DNA of 64,000 nt from Luteolibacter rhizosphaerae (GTDB taxonomy: Bacteria > Verrucomicrobiota > Verrucomicrobiia > Verrucomicrobiales > Akkermansiaceae): NCBI RefSeq assembly GCF_025950095.1, contig NZ_JAPDDR010000008.1:248001-312000 (forward strand), written 5' to 3'. How positions within the stretch are numbered: position 1 is the first letter of the stretch; every line of letters starts with the position of its first letter. Below the pieces are notes generated by a model. The model did not search any database. It was not told the DNA's origin and saw only the letters and a program-made list of their open reading frames with translations. Of the stretch, positions 44,307 through 50,435 are shown piece by piece. The position numbers and the translations under genes are program-made.

Positions 44307-44455
44307 GACCCGTCTCCATGGGGATCCAAGTGAAATCCTACCCTGAGGAGATCCATCCAGTGGATTGACATGCAACGGCTTCCTCACTTGGATGCGATTC
44401 AGAAATGCCGAGGCATCCTCCGCGAGCCGATATGCTCACTGGGCTAATAAACACT

Positions 44456-44462
44456 GTTCGGC
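44456..44462 (+). other. First cassette core site (GTTCGGC), candidate attI/attC junction
   Basis: The heptamer fits the integron core GTTRRRY in all but one position (C at position 4) and is the exact complement of the first bases of the attC after the first cassette (GCCGAAC at 44790). No attC-like hairpin lies upstream, so this marks the left end of the array: either an old attI or a secondary insertion site. The integrase gene is not present nearby. Confidence 0.6.
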
Positions 44463-44478
44463 AGAAAATCTTCACGAT

Positions 44479-44784
44479 ATGAATACCATTACCGATTTTG
44501 AAGGCTGGCTTGATCAAGTCGATCTCGGCGGAGAAGGCTACGAGGATGTCTATAGCTTGTATCGCTCCGTCACTGACGGCGGAAGGTGGGGCCGATTCGA
44601 GTGCAAGCACACTCCGAACGACACCAAATGGTTTGTTACGGCGGATTCGGTTGATGATCACCTGATGCTCGCATCGGAGAAGGCCAGAGACTATTTTCTC
44701 GCCTATATTACCAAGGAGCACTGCGGCGACATGGAGATGGAAAGTTGGTACTACTACCATCACGCGATGTCCAAAGATGACTAA
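44479..44784 (+). CDS. Integron cassette 1: hypothetical protein, 101 aa
   Basis: The ATG at 44479 lies 17 bases past the core site, as usual for cassette genes; the longer upstream frame runs through non-cassette DNA. The product is small, acidic and rich in Tyr/Trp (FEGWLDQVDLGGEGYEDVYSLYRSV, ESWYYYHHAMSKDD), with no signal peptide. The family is not recognised. Base composition is clearly less GC-rich than the surrounding genome, in line with foreign origin. It ends 5 bases before its attC. Confidence 0.65.
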   Translation: MNTITDFEGWLDQVDLGGEGYEDVYSLYRSVTDGGRWGRFECKHTPNDTKWFVTADSVDDHLMLASEKARDYFLAYITKEHCGDMEMESWYYYHHAMSKDD

Positions 44785-44789
44785 TCCAA

Positions 44790-44902
44790 GCCGAACAGGC
44801 CGCCTGACCCGCTCCGAGTCGAATTTTCACCGTGATTACCGACCCTAACCCACAGTCATCGCGCGGCTGCCGTCAGGCGGTTGGTGTGCTATGACGTTGT
44901 GC
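44790..44902 (+). other. attC site 1
   Basis: It runs from GCCGAAC (44790-44796) to core GTTGTGC (44896-44902). Inner arms 44800-44808 and 44872-44880 (CCGCCTGAC/GTCAGGCGG) are perfectly complementary. Spacing between the right arm and the core is longer than in the other four sites, so this is the least canonical member. GCCGAAC is the exact complement of the core at the start of its cassette (44456). Confidence 0.65.
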
Positions 44903-44910
44903 CAAAGAAT

Positions 44911-45558
44911 ATGAGCGCTGAATACGCGAAGGCTTTTGATGAGGTGACCGCGTTCCTGAGGTCGCAAGGCGTCGAGCCCGAGATTGAGAGGTCCGCTCCG
45001 GTGACACTCGAGGAAGTTGCCAGATTTCAGGAGGCGACGGGCATCGAGCTGCCGCCTGCGTTCAGCGAATTCTTTACGGCCTTCGCCAATGGATACGAAT
45101 TTGCGTGGGATAGCGATGGTGAGGGAGGGGCATTCTCGATGCCGGACCTCGCGACGCTGGCGGATCTGAGAGGAGATTGGGTCGAGCGAGTCTCTGAATT
45201 CGCTGACGACCCGGGCAGCATGGACCAATGCGTCGAGCCGGACTATCGCGATGAAGCATTCCGGATCTGGGGCAGGATGAGGTCTTGGGTCCCGTTCATC
45301 GAGGAGTCCAATGGGGATTCGTTCTGTCTTGATCTCGCGTCCGGGACCATCGTTTTCGACAAGCACGATTGGTTCGACGGATTCGGGGAAATCGCAGAGA
45401 CGAACGGCATGATCGCCGGGTCGTCCCTTCTCGATTTCATCCGCACATGGGGCCGGTTCTCGTTCATGCCGCAGTGGTTCACTGATGCCCCTCATCCCGC
45501 GCCCCAAACGCACCTTGAATGGATTCCAGGTGACTCTCGCTTTGAACGCGAAAACTAA
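44911..45558 (+). CDS. Integron cassette 2: SMI1/KNR4-family protein (immunity-type)
   Basis: The ATG at 44911 (MSAEYAKAFDEVTAFL) is 8 bases after the core site and gives 215 residues. VTLEEVARFQEATGIELPPAFSEFFTAFANG is the hallmark N-terminal segment of SUKH/SMI1-KNR4 proteins, and SFCLDLASGTIVFDKHDW is the matching C-terminal strand. Bacterial SUKH proteins usually act as cytoplasmic immunity proteins against polymorphic toxins. No toxin gene is present in the window, so here it would protect against toxins from other cells; that is inference. Confidence 0.85.
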   Translation: MSAEYAKAFDEVTAFLRSQGVEPEIERSAPVTLEEVARFQEATGIELPPAFSEFFTAFANGYEFAWDSDGEGGAFSMPDLATLADLRGDWVERVSEFADDPGSMDQCVEPDYRDEAFRIWGRMRSWVPFIEESNGDSFCLDLASGTIVFDKHDWFDGFGEIAETNGMIAGSSLLDFIRTWGRFSFMPQWFTDAPHPAPQTHLEWIPGDSRFEREN

Positions 45559-45560
45559 CG

Positions 45561-45662
45561 GTACAACAAGCCATGGTAGGCAATCCCGCGGGCTGGTCTG
45601 CTCCGCTAGTGAATTCAGGCTCCACCTCAGCCCGCTGGTTGCCTACACTTTGAACGTTGGGC
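45561..45662 (+). other. attC site 2
   Basis: It runs from GTACAAC (45561-45567) to core GTTGGGC (45656-45662). Inner arms 45576-45595 and 45628-45646 pair over about 19 bp (one mismatch), leaving one unpaired base in the left arm, the extrahelical-base feature that lets integron integrase choose the bottom strand. The first heptamer matches the complement of the upstream core GTTGTGC in 6 of 7 positions. The sequence is about 90% like attC site 3. Confidence 0.85.
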
Positions 45663-45670
45663 CAAGAAAT

Positions 45671-46189
45671 ATGACCTCGCCTTTCAACTTCGGACAGCGA
45701 TTCATCGAGTCGAAGGGACAGCCGATCGCTCACGGAGCGAGCACCGTTCAGATGATCGACAGGTTTCCCGCGAAGCTTGGCGAGGAACTTGAGGTGACGA
45801 TCGAGTCCACCGCTTCACTCTTCAGGCAAGGAGTGGGCTTCTCGGAAGGGGTGGAGGTGTTTGGCGAGCGCCAGAAGAAGGCCGTCGTATTCGAGCACTT
45901 TTCGGTGCCTCCCGAAGAGAGGGAAAGTGTTCGCTCTAGGCTGCCATTCACGTTCACCGTCACCTGCCGGAATCGAACGGGGTTTGTGCAGTTCTACAAT
46001 ATGGCTCTCGTTTCGGGACGCCAGGAGTGGTGGCATGGAGGCTCGGCGATGATCGTCGAGGAGGTCGACGGTGGACGCCGTTATCGCTGCAATGATTTCG
46101 AGTTGGATGACGACTTCAACGACCTCATCTTCACCGTAAAACCCAAAAGCCCAACAAGCCGTGGTAGGCAACCCCGCGGGCTGGTCTGA
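45671..46189 (+). CDS. Integron cassette 3: hypothetical protein, 172 aa
   Basis: The ATG at 45671 (MTSPFNFGQRFIESKGQP) is 8 bases after the core site; the longer open frame upstream only reads through the previous gene and attC. The protein is beta-rich and soluble, with VEVFGERQKKAVVFEHFSVPPEERE and a WWHGGSAMIVEEVDGGRRYRC region. It ends inside its attC, so the last ~13 residues (SPTSRGRQPRGLV) are encoded by recombination-site DNA. No family is recognised; an immunity or effector role is only suggested by company. Confidence 0.65.
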   Translation: MTSPFNFGQRFIESKGQPIAHGASTVQMIDRFPAKLGEELEVTIESTASLFRQGVGFSEGVEVFGERQKKAVVFEHFSVPPEERESVRSRLPFTFTVTCRNRTGFVQFYNMALVSGRQEWWHGGSAMIVEEVDGGRRYRCNDFELDDDFNDLIFTVKPKSPTSRGRQPRGLV

Positions 46190-46250
46190 TCCAGTGGTGA
46201 ATTCAAGCTCCACCTCAGCCCGCTGGTTGCCTACACTTTTATCGTTAGGC
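46149..46250 (+). other. attC site 3
   Basis: It runs from GCCCAAC (46149-46155) to core GTTAGGC (46244-46250). GCCCAAC is the exact complement of the core GTTGGGC at the start of its own cassette (45656). Inner arms 46164-46183 and 46216-46234 form a ~19-bp stem with one extrahelical base. It overlaps the 3' end of the cassette 3 gene. Confidence 0.9.
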
Positions 46251-46264
46251 GGCAACCGAACTGT

Positions 46265-46558
46265 ATGCTTCTTTCCTTCACGATCGATGACGATCTGGCC
46301 ACTCAGGAGACGGGTGGCGTCGAAGTCACCTTGCACCTAGATACCGGTGAGCGCCGGTGGTGCTACTTCATGACGCCCGCGGCGCTGGCAGCATGCGGTG
46401 ACTGGATTTCGGGAACCACCGTTAGGTTCCACTATGGGGCTCCGCACATGATTGTGGTTGCGGGTCACCTAGATCGTCCGTTGATCGAGCGTGTGCTGCG
46501 GGATATCGACGCGTCTGGGGAGCTCACACAATGCTCACGCAGTTTTGAGGACGCGTAG
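46265..46558 (+). CDS. Integron cassette 4: hypothetical protein, 97 aa
   Basis: The ATG at 46265 lies 14 bases after the core site. The 97-residue product (MLLSFTIDDDLATQETGGVE, HLDTGERRWCYFMTPAALAA, PHMIVVAGHLDRPLIERVL) looks like a compact alpha/beta protein without export signal. The family is not recognised. Small single-domain proteins like this are typical cassette cargo, often immunity or stress functions, but nothing here proves either. Confidence 0.65.
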   Translation: MLLSFTIDDDLATQETGGVEVTLHLDTGERRWCYFMTPAALAACGDWISGTTVRFHYGAPHMIVVAGHLDRPLIERVLRDIDASGELTQCSRSFEDA

Positions 46559-46593
46559 CCAATGAGGAACACAATAGATGCCGCGTGCCAGCC

Positions 46594-46687
46594 GCCTAAC
46601 AAGCAGTTGGAGCGGACGGTCATACGTCGGTGCGCTTGCTGCGCGCTGGACAGCGCGGCACGCCGCCGCTCAACTGCGGCGTTCTCC
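46594..46687 (+). other. attC site 4
   Basis: It runs from GCCTAAC (46594-46600) to core GTTCTCC (46681-46687). GCCTAAC exactly complements the core GTTAGGC of its cassette (46244). Inner arms 46603-46615 and 46666-46677 pair (GCAGTTG.AGCGG type) with one extra G unpaired. The right-hand core departs from GTTRRRY, yet the next attC begins with its exact complement. Confidence 0.88.
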
Positions 46688-46693
46688 AAGAAA

Positions 46694-46981
46694 ATGAATT
46701 CCGCTGACAGCGCCCACGCCGAGGATCATGTATCCGCGCACAAGCGAAGCAGTTGGCACCGCCGCGAACTCATTGCCGCTCAATGGTGCGGATGTTTCCA
46801 CTGTTGTGAGATCTATTCGCCTGAGACCATCGATGAATGGGTTGATGACGACGACCAAGGTCAGGGGCAGACAGCAATGTGCCCGAAGTGTGGAATTGAT
46901 TCGGTGATAGCAGTGGCTGGTGACACCGCCGAAGTTAGGGCGTTTCTGCAGAAGATGCGGAGGCACTGGTTCGGCGAATGA
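46694..46981 (+). CDS. Integron cassette 5: zinc-ribbon cytoplasmic protein, 95 aa
   Basis: The ATG at 46694 (MNSADSAHAEDH) is 6 bases past the core; the upstream open frame (from 46562) is attC read-through. Paired cysteines CGCFHCCEIY and MCPKCGID, about 30 residues apart, make a likely zinc ribbon. The sequence between them (SPETIDEWVDDDD) is typical of a small cytoplasmic family that I recall from many bacterial genomes. Molecular role unknown. It ends 10 bases before attC 5. Confidence 0.75.
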   Translation: MNSADSAHAEDHVSAHKRSSWHRRELIAAQWCGCFHCCEIYSPETIDEWVDDDDQGQGQTAMCPKCGIDSVIAVAGDTAEVRAFLQKMRRHWFGE

Positions 46982-46991
46982 GAAAAAGACC

Positions 46992-47081
46992 GGAGAACAA
47001 GTCGCTGGTGGCAAGCGGCGACAACGCTCCAGTTTGAATTCGAGCTTCCTCTCCGCCGCTGCCACAGCTATTACGTTCGGC
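46992..47081 (+). other. attC site 5
   Basis: It runs from GGAGAAC (46992-46998) to core GTTCGGC (47075-47081). GGAGAAC exactly complements the unusual core GTTCTCC of its cassette, strong proof of the pairing logic. Inner arms 47008-47020 and 47054-47065 (GTGGCA.GCGGCG type) pair with one unpaired A. The right-hand core is identical to the first core of the array. Confidence 0.9.
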
Positions 47082-47086
47082 TGAAA

Positions 47087-47119
47087 ATGAGCGCCCACTA
47101 CTTAGCCGATGTGAGGTGA
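47087..47119 (+). pseudogene. Truncated start of a sixth cassette gene
   Basis: Directly after the last core site an ATG at 47087 opens a ten-codon frame (MSAHYLADVR stop) that runs into unrelated DNA resembling an insertion-sequence end. The position matches other cassette gene starts, so it is probably the remaining 5' end of a cassette cut by an IS insertion or deletion. It is very short, hence tentative. Confidence 0.35.
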
Positions 47120-47152
47120 ACTGGATTTCTGGACCAACAACCTCCAGAGTCC

Positions 47153-47216
47153 ATGTCCATGAAGTCCAAGCCCCGGAAACGCGATACCCCGGAGTTCAAA
47201 GTCCAGGCACTCCAAT
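47153..47216 (+). mobile_element. IS3-type transposase OrfA remnant
   Basis: The frame from the ATG at 47153 starts MSMKSKPRKRDTPEFKVQAL, the usual opening of IS3-family OrfA (basic start, then R-x-TPEFK-x-x-AL). It is cut after about 21 codons at 47216, where the duplicated HEAT-gene fragment begins. The rest of the transposase is gone. Bases 47110-47152 may hold the left IS end. It is a likely mediator of the rearrangement at the array's right border. Confidence 0.6.
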
Positions 47217-47316
47217 TCCCAACGAGCATGTCAGACACTATCACCCGCTGATCACGCAAGCGGCAGCATCTGCTTGAACCCCCCCGATTCAATTCCGCCA
47301 GGTCAGCGCGCCCTTC
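47217..47316 (+). repeat. Right copy of diverged ~96-base duplication
   Basis: This is the counterpart of 44211-44306. It encodes the tail PNEHVRHYHPLITQAAASA, versus PNAHVRHYHSLIMQAAASA in the left copy, then the convergent 3' end of the intact nuoA gene. Differences are spread over the segment, so it is not a recent exact duplication. Confidence 0.75.
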
Positions 47317-47663
47317 TTGAGCGCATAGACGTAGGCGAAGGCCAGGATACCCGCAAAGCCAGCCATCGACACCAGCGGCACGGCATTGCCACCGGCCACC
47401 AGATCGCGGAATTGCACCGCCCACGGATACATGAAGACCACCTCGATGTCGAAGATCACGAAGAGCATCGCGACCAGGTAGAACTTCACCGAGAAACGCG
47501 GTGAACCTTCACCGATCGGAAGCATCCCGCACTCGTAGGCGCTGTCCTTGATCTTGTTCGTCCGCGCCGACTTTCCGAGCAGCACGCTCAGGGTCAGGCT
47601 CACCGCGGCGAAACCGATGGCGACCAGGATCTGGACGAAGACGGGAAGGAACTGCGAGGACAT
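47289..47663 (-). CDS. nuoA: NADH-quinone oxidoreductase subunit A (NuoA/NdhC)
   Basis: The 124-residue product with three hydrophobic helices carries the NuoA signatures SAYECGMLPIGEGSPRFSVKFYLVAMLFVIFDIEVVFMYPWA. It is a membrane subunit of complex I at the quinone-entry side. The other nuo genes are not in this window and no second nuo gene follows, so it is either a solitary copy or cut off from a distant operon. A partial copy of its last codons lies at ~44281-44306. Confidence 0.95.
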   Translation of the reverse strand: MSSQFLPVFVQILVAIGFAAVSLTLSVLLGKSARTNKIKDSAYECGMLPIGEGSPRFSVKFYLVAMLFVIFDIEVVFMYPWAVQFRDLVAGGNAVPLVSMAGFAGILAFAYVYALKKGALTWRN

Positions 47664-47764
47664 CCGCGCGAGTTCTTAAGGACCGGCCGCCGGGCTGGGG
47701 AGCAAAAAATCCGTGTTGGCGCAATTAGCCGCATTGCGGGAATCGCCACACCGGGAAAAAGAAA

Positions 47765-47791
47765 ACCCGCGTCGGGGCAGCCGACGCGGGT
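47765..47791 (-). terminator. Intrinsic terminator of the 102-aa gene
   Basis: Arms 47765-47775 and 47781-47791 (ACCCGCGTCGG/CCGACGCGGGT) pair perfectly around a 5-base loop. On the minus strand a T-rich run follows at once, the classic rho-independent layout. It ends transcription of the gene at 47839..48147, before nuoA. Confidence 0.85.
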
Positions 47792-47838
47792 CATTCCAAA
47801 AGGGGAGGCAAACGGGCACCTTGTGGCGCCTTCTGGCA

Positions 47839-48147
47839 TCAATCTTCCTGCTGCTGCGCGAGGTATTCGCTCGACGCTTCATGAACACGCTTGGTGCCCT
47901 TGTATTCCTTGCCGATCTTTTCGACCAGACCGCGGGTCACCAGGTTCTGAAGTTTCTCATAGGCGCGCAGGCGAAGCATCTCCTCGCCACCGCTCACGGC
48001 ATTGCGAACCTTGAGATTGTCGAACACCCGTTCGAACAGATCGTTGAAGCCAAACACCTTGTCTTCCGCGAGGACGTTGCAGAGCTCATCCGTGACGTGA
48101 TCGGGAAGCCGGCGTGAAAACCGGGTGCGTTTCGTGGTGGTTGCCAT
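47839..48147 (-). CDS. Conserved hypothetical protein, 102 aa, winged-helix-like
   Basis: The start is the ATG at 48147 (MATTTKRTRFSRRLPDHV). The product is small, basic at its N-terminus and helical (LFERVFDNLKVRNAVSGGEEMLRLRAYEKLQNLVTRGLVEKIGKEYKG), with the two-helix-plus-wing look of a DNA-binding wHTH. No family name is known to me. A strong terminator follows. The AT-rich region upstream (48180-48260) probably contains its promoter. Regulator function is inference. Confidence 0.6.
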   Translation of the reverse strand: MATTTKRTRFSRRLPDHVTDELCNVLAEDKVFGFNDLFERVFDNLKVRNAVSGGEEMLRLRAYEKLQNLVTRGLVEKIGKEYKGTKRVHEASSEYLAQQQED

Positions 48148-48313
48148 AGCGCCGCAATCATAGCAGCAAATTGCCCGACGCGCGACCCAAAAAGAGTCGT
48201 GCATTCAAAAAAATCCTTAAGATTTCTCAAGCAAAATTTTTTAAACAACTCATCAGAATCATGACGTTATGAAAATCAGAGCATGTTTCAAACGGAAACC
48301 TGCCGATTTTGGA

Positions 48314-48661
48314 CTAGCGTCCGTCACGCAGGATTCGATTTTCTTCGTCGAGGACGACCTTCTGCGCAAGCACAGGTGTCTCCGAAATGCCGAAGGCCAT
48401 GATGGCGACGCGTTCGCCCTTTTTGATCCGGTGCGCAGCCCCGCCGTTGATGATGATGTTACCCGTGCCGGCCGGTCCCGGTTGCACGTAGGTCTCCAAG
48501 CGGTTGCCGGTGGTAATGGATGCCACCAGCACCTTTTCTCCGGCCCACAGGCCGACCGTTTCCATGAGATCCGTCGGGATCTCGATGCTGCCTTCGTACT
48601 CGACGTCGGCGGCAGTGATCATGGCACGGTGAAGCTTGGATTTGAGCACCTGGCGGAACAT
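48314..48661 (-). CDS. panD: Aspartate 1-decarboxylase
   Basis: The start at 48661 gives MFRQVLKSKLHRAMITAADV, the standard PanD N-terminus, and 115 residues. The self-cleavage site Gly24-Ser25 (YEGSIEIP) forms the pyruvoyl cofactor, and GAAHRIKKGERVAIMAFG is conserved. The enzyme makes beta-alanine from aspartate for pantothenate and CoA synthesis. No other pan genes are adjacent. The mechanosensitive channel gene lies 60 bases upstream on the same strand. Confidence 0.97.
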   Translation of the reverse strand: MFRQVLKSKLHRAMITAADVEYEGSIEIPTDLMETVGLWAGEKVLVASITTGNRLETYVQPGPAGTGNIIINGGAAHRIKKGERVAIMAFGISETPVLAQKVVLDEENRILRDGR

Positions 48662-48721
48662 GGCGGGCGGGAAGAAATCGGGGTCTCGGGGTAGCGTCAA
48701 GTGACAAGGAGACAAATCCGC

Positions 48722-49837
48722 TTATGCGGGTTGCAGTGATTTGGAATCTCGTTCCAGCACCACCGGCGGCGATGGCGAGGCGAAGCCCGCTCCTTCCCCG
48801 GTAACGATGTCCATGATCCCGAGGAACACCTTCTCGCGAACCTCTAGGAACAGGTTGAAGTCGCGCGTCTTCACGTAGGCGAAGATCTCGATCTGCAGGG
48901 CGGACTCGGTGATCGCGATGAAGCGCACGCGGGCCCCCTCCGCGATGTCGTCCCGCTTGGCGAGCATCTGACGGATCCCCGCGAGAATGGCCCGCATCTG
49001 CTGCGGTGAGTTGTCGTAGCTGATTCCGATCGTGGTCTTCAGCAGGATCCGGTCGCGGTAGGCGAGGTTCTCGATCTCCATCTCCGAGAACTTGGAGTTC
49101 GGGATGGTGATCAGGGTTCGTTCCGGCGTCCGGATGCGGGTGGAGCGCAGTCCGATGTCTTCCACCGTGCCAGTGCTGTTGCCGTACTTGCAGACGTCTC
49201 CCACCCGCGCAGGTTGGTCCACGACCAAGGTGGCCCCGGCGAACAGATCCTCCACCGTCTTCTTGCTGGCGAGGGCGAGGGCCAGACCGCCGATTCCGAG
49301 ACCGGCGAGCATCGCACCCACATCCACGTCGAAGTTCTGCAGCAGGAAGATCAGGCCGAAGAGGACCACCGCGGTTTTCACCACTTTGCGCAGCAGCGGG
49401 ATCACCGCCTTGGCGTGGGAGCGCCCGCTCCGGTCGAAGAAGCTCGCGAGCCGGTCGCAACCGAAGCTGGTCAGCCGCACCAGCAGCCAGATGCCCACCA
49501 CCGTCCATGCCGCGAGCTCGCAGTAGCCGAGAAATACTTTGGTATTCTCCGCCATCGGCATGAAGGAGCGCCCGATCTTGAAGATCCAAACGCCGAAGGC
49601 GAATTCCGCCGGGGTGCGAACCGCCCGCAGCAGACCGACGAGGCGGGCGGCACGGGGTTCACCTCGCCGGATCACCGAGTCGGCCACCCGGCCAGCCAGC
49701 TTGGCGAGGAGGAACGCCACCCCCACGAGAAAGGGCAGGCAGATCCAGACCCACAACGGCGTGCCGTAATATTCTGCCGCGGCCCACGGGGTGATGGCGA
49801 GGGCTCCCGCCGCGTGAAAGAAATGATGCAATCCCAT
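48722..49837 (-). CDS. Small-conductance mechanosensitive channel (MscS family)
   Basis: The 371-residue protein has about four helices, including the MscS pore-lining TM3 pattern GAMLAGLGIGGLALALASKKTVEDLFAGATLVVDQPARVGD. A beta domain with STRIRTPERTLITIPNSKFSEMEIEN follows, and the mixed C-terminal domain is present. It should open on membrane tension to release solutes during osmotic downshock. It is likely co-transcribed with panD downstream. Confidence 0.92.
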   Translation of the reverse strand: MGLHHFFHAAGALAITPWAAAEYYGTPLWVWICLPFLVGVAFLLAKLAGRVADSVIRRGEPRAARLVGLLRAVRTPAEFAFGVWIFKIGRSFMPMAENTKVFLGYCELAAWTVVGIWLLVRLTSFGCDRLASFFDRSGRSHAKAVIPLLRKVVKTAVVLFGLIFLLQNFDVDVGAMLAGLGIGGLALALASKKTVEDLFAGATLVVDQPARVGDVCKYGNSTGTVEDIGLRSTRIRTPERTLITIPNSKFSEMEIENLAYRDRILLKTTIGISYDNSPQQMRAILAGIRQMLAKRDDIAEGARVRFIAITESALQIEIFAYVKTRDFNLFLEVREKVFLGIMDIVTGEGAGFASPSPPVVLERDSKSLQPA

Positions 49838-49965
49838 GCCGCTTCCTTTGCGGCACGGGTGCCAAGCCGAAGTTCACTCACCCTGAGAGGGTAATAGGCC
49901 GTTCTCGGAAGGTGGGGGATGCAATTTGCCTGTTTGGCAGGGTCCGGAGGGACGGGTACGCAAAA

Positions 49966-49988
49966 CGGCCCGGAGTAGCTCCGGGCCG
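49966..49988 (-). terminator. Intrinsic terminator of rpmB
   Basis: Perfect 10-bp stem CGGCCCGGAG/CTCCGGGCCG (49966-49975 with 49979-49988) with a 3-base loop. On the minus strand it is followed by a short T-run (49965-49962). It lies 30 bases past the rpmB stop. Confidence 0.82.
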
Positions 49989-50017
49989 CTTCAAATCTCG
50001 GAAATGGGATCGGATCC

Positions 50018-50281
50018 TTAGATCAGGCCGGCTTCCTTGAGGGTCGCGTGGGCACCGTTCTTGTTGATCGTCTTGATCGCCTTCGCGCTCAGGGTGAGGC
50101 GGACCCAGCGGTTCAACTCGGGAACCCAGATGCGCTTGGACTGGAGGTTCGGAGCGACCTTGCGCTTCACGACCTTGGTCACGTGACGACCGATACCGCC
50201 CTTCTTCTTGGCGAGACCGGAACGGTTGATTTTGCCGCCGGAACGGACTCGGCTTCCTCGGATGCTGCAGACGCGGGCCAT
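50018..50281 (-). CDS. rpmB: 50S ribosomal protein L28
   Basis: The start at 50281 (MARVCSIRGSRVRSGGKINRSGLAKKKGG) gives 87 residues, the usual length for L28. Conserved features are the basic N-terminus, WVPELNRWVRLTLSAKAIKTINKNG and the C-terminal helix. A strong terminator follows and no rpmG is adjacent. Confidence 0.95.
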   Translation of the reverse strand: MARVCSIRGSRVRSGGKINRSGLAKKKGGIGRHVTKVVKRKVAPNLQSKRIWVPELNRWVRLTLSAKAIKTINKNGAHATLKEAGLI

Positions 50282-50435
50282 GATAAGAATTGGAAAGGGG
50301 TTGCTTGCGCGGGGCGGGGAGAATGGCGGTCGGCGACGGGGGGTCAAGGCAAATTTTGACGGGAATCGCCACAAGTCGCCGCTTCCTACCCCAGTATGTT
50401 TGACGTTTCTAAAAATTTTGGATACATGAACTGCC

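Noticed and set aside
44311-44455. A sixth attC to the left of the first cassette
   Set aside because: No complementary arms or RYYYAAC start could be found there; only a short ATGCC/GGCAT hairpin is visible, so I call the left end an attI-like or decayed site instead.
46562-46693. Longer start for the zinc-ribbon gene from 46562
   Set aside because: This part only translates attC site 4 and is a well-known artefact in cassette arrays; the ATG just after the core fits better.
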